Shown: in pieces, positions 8,046 to 13,424 of the stretch
Layout of the letters: every line of letters begins with the position of its first letter
Position numbering within the stretch: the first letter of the stretch is position 1
IMG/VR virus record: IMGVR_UViG_3300049726_000100
Span: 17,975-81,974 of that record
Direction: 5' to 3' (one strand)
DNA from: a virus
DNA length: 64,000 bases
Program-made: the position numbers and the translations under genes
The notes under the pieces: model-generated
What the model was told of the DNA's origin: nothing
Database searches by the model: none
Seen by the model: the letters and a program-made list of their open reading frames with translations, nothing else

Positions 8046-11000
8046 ATGGCAGATATAACAGAAAATACATTATCATCATATTTAGGTCCTGAATTTCAAC
8101 AACATCTTATGTGGCAGTTGTTAGTTGAACCAGAGTTTGCAGAAAAAATAATTCCAGATATAGCAATTGAATATTTTGATGACCCAAATCTTAGAAGATT
8201 ATTTTTAATTATTTTAGAATATTTTAAAGAATTTCAGAAAGTTCCAAATCTTCAAAATCAAAGTATTCATCAAGCAATTAATAAATATAAAACTCCAAAT
8301 AATGTAATTGAAGAAGAATCATTATTTGCTGTAATTAAACGTATTGAACTTTGGAATGAAAGAATTATTAATAAACAAATGCTTTATGATGGAGATGTTA
8401 TACAAAAATCTACAAATTCTTTTATTAAACAACAAGAATATCGTAAATTAGCTGAAGGTATTATTGATAAAGTAAAAAATGGTGAAATTAAAAGTAAATA
8501 TGTTATTGCAGCAATTGAAGAAAAATTTCAAAAAATTACACATATTGGTGAGGATGAAGATGATTGTGAAGAAGTAATAGAAGGTATTGAAAAAGCATTA
8601 AGAAAAGAATTTAGACAACCAATACCTACTGGAATTGGTGTAATAGATTCATTGACTGGTGGTGGTCTTGGTAAAGGTGAAATTGGTTTAATATTAACAC
8701 CATCAGGTGTAGGAAAAGCCTTGCCAAATAGCCATAAAGTATTAACACCAAATGGTTGGGTTGAAAATGGTACATTAAAAGTTAATGATTATATTTTTGG
8801 TAGTGACGGAAAAAAACAAAAAATATTAGCAGTATATCCACAAGGTAAAAGAAAAATATATAAAGTTACTTTTTCAGACCAAACAATATCTTATTGTGAT
8901 GTAGAACATTTATGGGCAGTTAATTCATTTAAACAAAGAAATCAAAAAACTAATATAAATGGTAAAACATTAAGTATTCCTGACCATACATTTCAGATAT
9001 TAAAAACGTCTGAAATTATGGAAGATATTAAAATAAAAAATAATTTAAATTATAGATTACCTAATGTATTACCAATTCAATTTAATAAATTAGAGGTTAA
9101 AATTGACCCTTATATAATGGGGGTATTATTGGGTGATGGATGTTTAACAAGAAAAAATCAACCACACATTATAACATCAGATTTATTTATTGTTGATAAA
9201 ATATGTAATCTTGAAAAAAATGTTATTGTTCATGAATATGAAGGAAGAAAAGAAAATTATAAAAAATTATATCGAATATCATTAATAAATTCGAGAAATG
9301 TTTTAGAAACAGAACTTAATTTATATGGTACTGATTCAACTAATAAATTTATTCCTAATATTTATTTATATAATTGTATCGAATATAGAGAAAAATTATT
9401 ACAAGGTTTAATTGATTCAGATGGTGGTGTTGGTAAAAATCATTCAATTATTTATTCTACAGTTTCAAAAGAATTATCAAAAAATGTTCGAGAATTAGTA
9501 TTATCATTGGGTGGAACATGTAGAATTAACGAAAAAATTAAATCGTATAATAAAAATGGTGTAAAAGTTTTAGGTAAAAAAAATTATTGTTTAACCATAA
9601 GTTTTCCAAACAATGGTATTAAACCATGTACTTTACCTACCAAACTTGATAGAATTGTAATTCGTGATAAATATGAATATAATAAATTTATAAAAAATAT
9701 TGAATATTCACATGAAGAAGATGCAACATGTATATATGTTGAAAATAATGACCATTTATATATAATTGATGATTATATTTTAACACATAATACTACTGCA
9801 CTTACAATTATTGCTAATACTGCTTATGAACAAGAAAAAAATGTTGCACAAATTATAATTGAAGATACAAAAGAACAGATTAAACGTAAACATTATACTA
9901 TTTGGGCAAAATCTGCATTAAGTAAACTTGATGATGAGGATGAAAATGCAAGAGTTTTTAAAATTGCAACAGAAAAAGCAGAATCATTAGAAGGAAAAGG
10001 TAGACTTTTGATTAAACAATTTAGTCAGGAAAATACTACAATGTTGGATATTAAAAATTGGATGATAGGATATCAAAAAAAATATGGTTTTAAATTTGAT
10101 ATACTTGTAATAGATTATCTTGATTGCCTTGAATCTCATAAAAAATCACCAGATAGAAATGAAGCTGAATTACAAATAGTAAAATCTTTTGAAGCACTTG
10201 CTTCAGATTTTGATATACCTGCATGGTCAGCAATTCAAACTAATCGTTCTGGTTTTGGTGCTGCAATTGTTGGAGCACAACAAACAGGTGGCAATATTAA
10301 AAGAATTCAAAAAGCACATTTTTTTATGTCAGTTGCTAAAACACCAGCACAACAAGATGCAAATTTTGCTAATATTAGTATTCTTAAAGCAAGATTTGCA
10401 AAAGATGGACAAACATTTGAAGATTGTATTTTTAATAATGATACAATGCAAATTATTATAACTGACTCAAAATATCCTGTAAAGAATAAACTGAAACATT
10501 ACGATGAAAATGATGTAAATAAAGTTGAAAGTACTGCAAATAAAATGCATGTTGTTGTTAGTCAACTTGCTGAAGATTCTAAAAATGCTGTTGATGTTGT
10601 AAATTTATCTTCTACTGAAATTAATAGATTATTGCAAAACAATTCTGAATTTGAAATTGAACAAAATACAGTAAAAGAAAATGAAACTGTAATAAAAACA
10701 AATACTGACGAACCTATTGTAAAAAAAGAAGAACCTATTGTTAAGACCGAACCGATTAAAGCTGAAAGTAGTGATTTTATTGAACAAATGAGAAGAGAGA
10801 TTGAAGGTGAGATACATGGTGTTCCTGTTAAACAAATAGAAAATATTCATATTAGTACTACAAGAATAGATTTAAATCAAAATGAAATTAAACAAATAAT
10901 TGATATTGCCAACGAAGCAATACTGGAAATTAATGGTGTGGTTGAAGAATTAAATGAAGAAATAATTCATCCTGAAGTAATATTTCATGAAGAACAAATA

Positions 11001-11366
11001 AAAAGGGATGAAAAAAAAGAACCATTTGAATGGAATGGTGAATCAGGTAGTACAATTAATGAAATTATTAATCAACCAGAAGTAAAATTAGAAGATATTA
11101 AAAAATCATTAGATTTAACTAAATTTGTTCCACCGGGAGTTTTTGTTAAAGAAATTGATAATAATATTGTTGAAAAAAATCGTGAGATTAAAGAAGAAAA
11201 TTTAACAATAAAACCATTAATTGAAAGAACAAATAAAAATATTAATATAAAAGAATTGGAAAATAAATTATTAATTGACCCTGATGAGCCACAAGAAAAT
11301 GAAAAAAATGTATTTAATATTTTAAATAAAGCACGTCAAAATCAGAGAGTTATAAAAGATGATTAA
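8046..11366 (+). CDS. DnaB/gp41-like replicative helicase interrupted by an intein
   Basis: A 1106-residue precursor; removal of residues 225-582 leaves an extein of 748 residues. The N-terminal part (about 1-170) resembles the helical DnaB/gp41 N-domain. The RecA-type core has Walker A (TPSGVGK at 218-224, continuing with TT after the intein), IIIEDTKEQIKRKHYT and the Walker B-like ILVIDYLDCLES. The core ends near residue 820. A long, charged C-terminal tail rich in Glu, Lys and Ile, including EEPIVK-type repeats, is much longer than in T4 gp41 and may be an interaction platform. It would be the hexameric 5'-3' helicase at the fork, active only after splicing because the P-loop is split. Confidence 0.85.
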   Translation: MADITENTLSSYLGPEFQQHLMWQLLVEPEFAEKIIPDIAIEYFDDPNLRRLFLIILEYFKEFQKVPNLQNQSIHQAINKYKTPNNVIEEESLFAVIKRIELWNERIINKQMLYDGDVIQKSTNSFIKQQEYRKLAEGIIDKVKNGEIKSKYVIAAIEEKFQKITHIGEDEDDCEEVIEGIEKALRKEFRQPIPTGIGVIDSLTGGGLGKGEIGLILTPSGVGKALPNSHKVLTPNGWVENGTLKVNDYIFGSDGKKQKILAVYPQGKRKIYKVTFSDQTISYCDVEHLWAVNSFKQRNQKTNINGKTLSIPDHTFQILKTSEIMEDIKIKNNLNYRLPNVLPIQFNKLEVKIDPYIMGVLLGDGCLTRKNQPHIITSDLFIVDKICNLEKNVIVHEYEGRKENYKKLYRISLINSRNVLETELNLYGTDSTNKFIPNIYLYNCIEYREKLLQGLIDSDGGVGKNHSIIYSTVSKELSKNVRELVLSLGGTCRINEKIKSYNKNGVKVLGKKNYCLTISFPNNGIKPCTLPTKLDRIVIRDKYEYNKFIKNIEYSHEEDATCIYVENNDHLYIIDDYILTHNTTALTIIANTAYEQEKNVAQIIIEDTKEQIKRKHYTIWAKSALSKLDDEDENARVFKIATEKAESLEGKGRLLIKQFSQENTTMLDIKNWMIGYQKKYGFKFDILVIDYLDCLESHKKSPDRNEAELQIVKSFEALASDFDIPAWSAIQTNRSGFGAAIVGAQQTGGNIKRIQKAHFFMSVAKTPAQQDANFANISILKARFAKDGQTFEDCIFNNDTMQIIITDSKYPVKNKLKHYDENDVNKVESTANKMHVVVSQLAEDSKNAVDVVNLSSTEINRLLQNNSEFEIEQNTVKENETVIKTNTDEPIVKKEEPIVKTEPIKAESSDFIEQMRREIEGEIHGVPVKQIENIHISTTRIDLNQNEIKQIIDIANEAILEINGVVEELNEEIIHPEVIFHEEQIKRDEKKEPFEWNGESGSTINEIINQPEVKLEDIKKSLDLTKFVPPGVFVKEIDNNIVEKNREIKEENLTIKPLIERTNKNINIKELENKLLIDPDEPQENEKNVFNILNKARQNQRVIKDD
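8718..9791 (+). mobile_element. class 3 intein with LAGLIDADG endonuclease inside the helicase P-loop
   Basis: Residues 225-582 of the precursor (358 residues) start with Ala (ALPNSHKVLTPNGW) and end ILTHN, followed by Thr at +1. Block B has EHLW (His B:10, Trp B:12), block F has ATCIYVENNDHLYI with Cys at F:4, and block G has Thr in ILTHN. This W-C-T triplet with a non-nucleophilic first residue is the signature of class 3 inteins, which use the block F Cys as first nucleophile. The endonuclease blocks are YIMGVLLGDGCL and LLQGLIDSDGGV. The insertion point lies between Lys and Thr of GVGK/TT. Confidence 0.88.
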
Positions 11367-11459
11367 AATATTTTATAAAAAACAATAACTTTTTTGAAAT
11401 TTCTACGTATTTATTTTTCCAGACGTTGTAAAATATTTTTTATTTTTTTTGAAAAAAAC
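11367..11459. other. A/T-rich spacer before the RNA locus
   Basis: No gene is seen between the helicase stop and the RNA promoter. A CGTATTTATT sequence at 11406-11415 resembles the late motif imperfectly. Confidence 0.4.
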
Positions 11460-11490
11460 TTGCACAATTAAAAAATGTGTTATAGATTTG
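11460..11490 (+). promoter_or_regulatory. Bacteroidota-type promoter of the RNA locus
   Basis: TTG at 11460-11462 and TAGATTTG at 11483-11490, spaced by 20 bases, match the Bacteroidota consensus. Transcription would begin shortly before the boxA-like element and the tRNA. Confidence 0.75.
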
Positions 11491-11510
11491 CATCGTCAAA
11501 ATGATATAAC

Positions 11511-11521
11511 GTTCTTTAAAA
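11511..11521 (+). promoter_or_regulatory. boxA-like element before the tRNA
   Basis: GTTCTTTAAAA resembles the boxA antitermination core (TGCTCTTTAA) used on stable-RNA operons by NusB/S10. The same 11 bases occur at 11786-11796, just before another structured RNA. Confidence 0.4.
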
Positions 11522-11537
11522 AGATTAAAAAGTATAT

Positions 11538-11609
11538 TGCGGGGTGGAGAAGAGGCATCTCGTTTGGCTCATAACCAAAAGGTCGGGGGTTCAAGTCCCT
11601 CTCCCGCTA
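11538..11609 (+). tRNA. initiator-like tRNA-Met (CAT)
   Basis: Full cloverleaf: acceptor GCGGGG/TCCCGC with an unpaired 1-72 (T-T), D-stem GAGA/TCTC with a 7-base loop, anticodon stem TTTGG/CCAAA with loop CTCATAA, variable AGGTC, T-stem GGGGG/CCCTC with TTCAAGT. The 1-72 mismatch and the A11-T24 pair are bacterial initiator hallmarks. Two of the three anticodon-stem G-C pairs are present. CCA is not encoded. Confidence 0.88.
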
Positions 11610-11613
11610 CAAA

Positions 11614-11680
11614 GATTAAGAGGTCACGGCATACACTCCGTTGAAAGTAAGTCACAAAAGAAGACTGCGCCAACTTAATC
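11614..11680 (+). ncRNA. structured RNA segment closed by a 7-bp stem
   Basis: GATTAAG (11614-11620) pairs with CTTAATC (11674-11680). Inside, CGG/CCG and AGTC/GACT hairpins are possible. ACGGCATACA at 11626-11635 can instead pair over 10 bp with TGTATGCCGT at 11724-11733 in the next RNA, so two exclusive folds, or a pseudoknot, exist. No known family is recognised. Confidence 0.4.
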
Positions 11681-11686
11681 AAAATG

Positions 11687-11775
11687 AGAAGAACTGATAG
11701 TGTTTACAGCAGTTGAAAAATAATGTATGCCGTCCATGAGTGACGGCAGAAAAACAATACTAACAAATTTCTTCT
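11687..11775 (+). ncRNA. Y-RNA-like RNA 1 (shared helix plus hairpin)
   Basis: Outer helix AGAAGAA (11687-11693)/TTCTTCT (11769-11775); internal loop CTGA by ACAAAT; inner helix TAGTGTT (11698-11704)/AATACTA (11756-11762) with one G-T wobble; then ACAG. The interior holds a hairpin GCCGTC/GACGGC with loop CATGAGT (11729-11747). Helix geometry and loop sizes match the three following RNAs. No tRNA-like arms are seen. Confidence 0.65.
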
Positions 11776-11785
11776 AATTTTTAAA

Positions 11786-11796
11786 GTTCTTTAAAA
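11786..11796 (+). promoter_or_regulatory. second boxA-like element
   Basis: GTTCTTTAAAA, identical to 11511-11521, lies five bases before the acceptor stem of the next tRNA-like RNA. Confidence 0.4.
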
Positions 11797-11800
11797 TATA

Positions 11801-11938
11801 TGGGGAGATAGCAAAATAAAAAACAAAAAATACTATCTCACTGCTCTCTTAACAGAGAGAACTGATTGTATTTTCAGTAAAAGGTAAAGCAATTGTCGTT
11901 AAAACAATGATGTGCAGGTTCAAATCCTGCTCTCCCCA
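11801..11938 (+). ncRNA. Y-RNA-like RNA 2: tRNA-like frame with the shared helix inserted in the D-loop
   Basis: Acceptor GGGGAGA (11801-11807)/TCTCCCC, discriminator A, T-arm GCAGG-TTCAAAT-CCTGC, an arm ATTGT-CGTTAAA-ACAAT in the anticodon position, and a GGTAAAGC D-type segment. Between the first D bases and GGT lies the shared helix as a closed hairpin: AAATACTA (11828-11835), TCTCAC, TGCTCTCT, tetraloop TAAC, AGAGAGAA, CTGA, TTGTATTT (11866-11873), TCAG. The arm loop has G where tRNA has U33, so decoding is doubtful. Anticodon-like TTA would read UAA, but I do not claim it. CCA is not encoded. Confidence 0.65.
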
Positions 11939-11977
11939 CAAATTTAAATGCGATATATAATTGCATAATAGTACAAA

Positions 11978-12120
11978 GGGAAAACGTAAAGTGTTTACAG
12001 TAATTTCGATGGTTCGAGTCCATCATTATTCGCCAAAATTGAATAATTAGACAAGCTGGTTAAGTCACAAGTCAGTTAAACTTGCAAAACAAAAACAACA
12101 AATACTTTAAAATTGTTCCC
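11978..12120 (+). ncRNA. Y-RNA-like RNA 3: circularly permuted tRNA-like module on the shared helix
   Basis: Outer helix GGGAA/TTCCC (12116-12120); internal loop CGTA by TAAAAT; inner helix AAGTGTTT (11989-11996)/AAATACTT (12100-12107); ACAG. The interior is a tRNA in permuted order: T-arm GATGG-TTCGAGT-CCATC (12008-12024), 3' acceptor strand ATTATTC, a 9-base loop, 5' acceptor strand GAATAAT (12041-12047), TA, D-arm GAC-AAGCTGGTTAA-GTC with the conserved GG, A, and an arm CAAGT-CAGTTAA-ACTTG (12068-12084). An A-rich linker leads back to the helix. T-loop and D-loop contact residues are kept. This arrangement matches what is known of YrlA-type bacterial Y RNAs. Confidence 0.75.
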
Positions 12121-12131
12121 TAAGTTATAAA

Positions 12132-12219
12132 GCGGTAAAAAGTTGTTAATAATAACAAATTAAACCCGCAAGTTTTTAGTTGTTGATATCAGAGTTTTTT
12201 ACAAAAACAAATTATATCA
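12132..12219 (+). ncRNA. structured spacer RNA of unknown family
   Basis: Two nested-hairpin units: GCGG (12132-12135)/CCGC (12166-12169) enclosing TTGTTA-ATAA-TAACAA, and TGATAT (12184-12189)/ATATCA (12214-12219) enclosing GTTTTT-TAC-AAAAAC. No shared-helix motif is present. Function unknown. Confidence 0.4.
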
Positions 12220-12252
12220 CCTAACATTTAATTGGTTAAAAATGGTTTTTCG

Positions 12253-12271
12253 AGCAGAAGTGCTTTTTTTT
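12253..12271 (+). terminator. weak intrinsic terminator inside the RNA locus
   Basis: AGCA-GAAG-TGCT followed by seven to eight T residues. The stem is only 4 bp, so termination is probably partial and would lower the level of RNA 4. Confidence 0.45.
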
Positions 12272-12287
12272 CTAAAAAAGGAATACT

Positions 12288-12379
12288 GAAGAACTTGTTG
12301 TGAATACAGTAAATTGTAAAAATGAAATCCCCTTCGTGAGAGAGGGGACAAACTTACCAAATTACAACTAAACTTCTTC
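12288..12379 (+). ncRNA. Y-RNA-like RNA 4 (shared helix plus hairpin)
   Basis: Outer helix GAAGAA (12288-12293)/TTCTTC (12374-12379); internal loop CTTG by CTAAAC; inner helix TTGTGA (12298-12303)/TTACAA (12362-12367) with the G-T wobble in the same place as in RNAs 1 and 3; ACAG. The interior hairpin CCCC/GGGG has a loop containing GTGAG, recalling the ATGAGT loop of RNA 1. Confidence 0.65.
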
Positions 12380-12401
12380 TCTTATTTGAAAGAAGTGTTT
12401 T
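12373..12401 (+). terminator. alternative hairpin with T-run at the end of RNA 4
   Basis: ACTTCTT (12372-12379 region) can pair with AAGAAGT near 12390-12396, followed by GTTTTT. It uses the same TTCTTC bases as the outer helix of RNA 4, so the two structures compete. Confidence 0.45.
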
Positions 12402-12412
12402 TCTAAAATAGA

Positions 12413-12462
12413 AATGGGCGGGGATTTGATTAAGAAATTAATCAATACTTGCCCATTTTTTT
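12413..12462 (+). terminator. strong terminator ending the RNA locus
   Basis: AATGGGC (12413-12419)/GCCCATT (12451-12457) encloses an 8-bp TTGATTAA-GAAA-TTAATCAA hairpin and is followed by a T-run. Confidence 0.85.
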
Positions 12463-12500
12463 GTTTTTTGTAATATTTTGATATTCTTTTGGTATAATAG

Positions 12501-12531
12501 TTGGATTTTAAATAAACTTTTTATATATTTG
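12501..12531 (+). promoter_or_regulatory. Bacteroidota-type promoter for the KilA-N/Ro60 operon
   Basis: TTG at 12501-12503, 20 bases, TATATTTG at 12524-12531. The KilA-N start is 53 bases downstream. Confidence 0.75.
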
Positions 12532-12583
12532 GCATCAAAAATTAATTAGATTTTGATAATATAAAAATTCAATTTAAAATATC

Positions 12584-13414
12584 ATGAAAGAAGAAATTAA
12601 AAAATTTGAATTTGAAGGAAATGAAATTTCATTTCTCACAGGCAGTAATGTTATGATAAATGCCACGGAAATGGCAAATCTTTTTGATGTTAAACCAAAT
12701 TTTTGGTTAAAAACTGATACTGCACAAAGAATTATTGCTAAATATGCCGAGTTGAAGAATATCAATACGGCTGATTTAGTGATGATTAGGCAGGGTGGTA
12801 ATGATAAATCTGCACAAGGAACTTGGATACATGAAGATATTGCTTTAATTTTTGCACAGTGGCTTTCACCAGAATTTTATTTTTGGTGTAATGACAGAAT
12901 AAAAGAGTTGTTCAAATATGGAATTACTGCAACACAAGAAAAAATAAGAAAAATTGTTTTTTCTTTAAGTGAAGCAACAAATGTTTTGAAGAATAATAGT
13001 AATTGTAAGACCGGAAGATATAAAATTTATGAACAATTACGTTTGAGAGGAATTCTTGATGAACATAATAAACCTTTTCCAGAATTTATTAATAAAGGTT
13101 ATTTTACATGCGAACCATTAGAAAGTAACAAATATATAAAACGTATTATGGTTGGTGAAGAAGGATTAAAATGGTTAAATCAAGCGTTTTATCCTGAACA
13201 AAATGTTTCTGAGGATTATTTGGAACTGAAAATGAGGATTGATGAAATGCAACATGACCAAGCAATAATATTAGAAGGTATTGCGGTAGTTGCTGAAACA
13301 ATGCTTATGGCAAAGGGTGGTCATCTTACTGATGAAATGAGTAAAAATGTAACAAATAGATTACGTGATTTTGTTGAAAAATCAAAGAAAATTCAACTTG
13401 CACTTAATAAATAA
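12584..13414 (+). CDS. KilA-N domain DNA-binding protein, antirepressor-like
   Basis: A 276-residue protein. Residues about 5-120 match KilA-N: MINATEMANLFDVKPNFWLK, a GTWIHEDIALIFAQWLSPEF core and CNDRIKELF. The C-terminal part (about 135-215) resembles the winged-helix domain of phage antirepressors (GRYKIYEQLRLRGILDEHNKPF, GLKWLNQAFYPE), followed by a helical tail. Such proteins bind DNA and act as regulators in phages and large DNA viruses. It opens the operon that contains the Ro60-like gene, ending 11 bases before it, under its own host-type promoter, so it may control that operon or the RNA locus upstream. This role is inferred. Confidence 0.78.
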   Translation: MKEEIKKFEFEGNEISFLTGSNVMINATEMANLFDVKPNFWLKTDTAQRIIAKYAELKNINTADLVMIRQGGNDKSAQGTWIHEDIALIFAQWLSPEFYFWCNDRIKELFKYGITATQEKIRKIVFSLSEATNVLKNNSNCKTGRYKIYEQLRLRGILDEHNKPFPEFINKGYFTCEPLESNKYIKRIMVGEEGLKWLNQAFYPEQNVSEDYLELKMRIDEMQHDQAIILEGIAVVAETMLMAKGGHLTDEMSKNVTNRLRDFVEKSKKIQLALNK

Positions 13415-13424
13415 ATTATATATT

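Noticed and set aside
11801-11938. Ochre-suppressor tRNA (anticodon TTA)
   Set aside because: The loop lacks U33, the D-arm is broken by a 65-base insert, and genes here use TAA freely as stop. A structural RNA fits better.
11801-11938. tmRNA
   Set aside because: No G-U pair at the third acceptor position, no resume ORF with a tag peptide, and the insert is the helix shared with RNAs 1, 3 and 4.
11968-12034. Ordinary tRNA ending in an encoded GCCA with 5' acceptor GCATAAT
   Set aside because: That acceptor has a mismatch and no valid anticodon arm forms. Pairing with the downstream GAATAAT is perfect and gives proper D- and anticodon-type arms.
13365-13424. 20-residue N-terminal extension of the Ro60-like protein
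   Set aside because: It lies within the KilA-N coding region; ATG 13425 gives a normal N-terminus.
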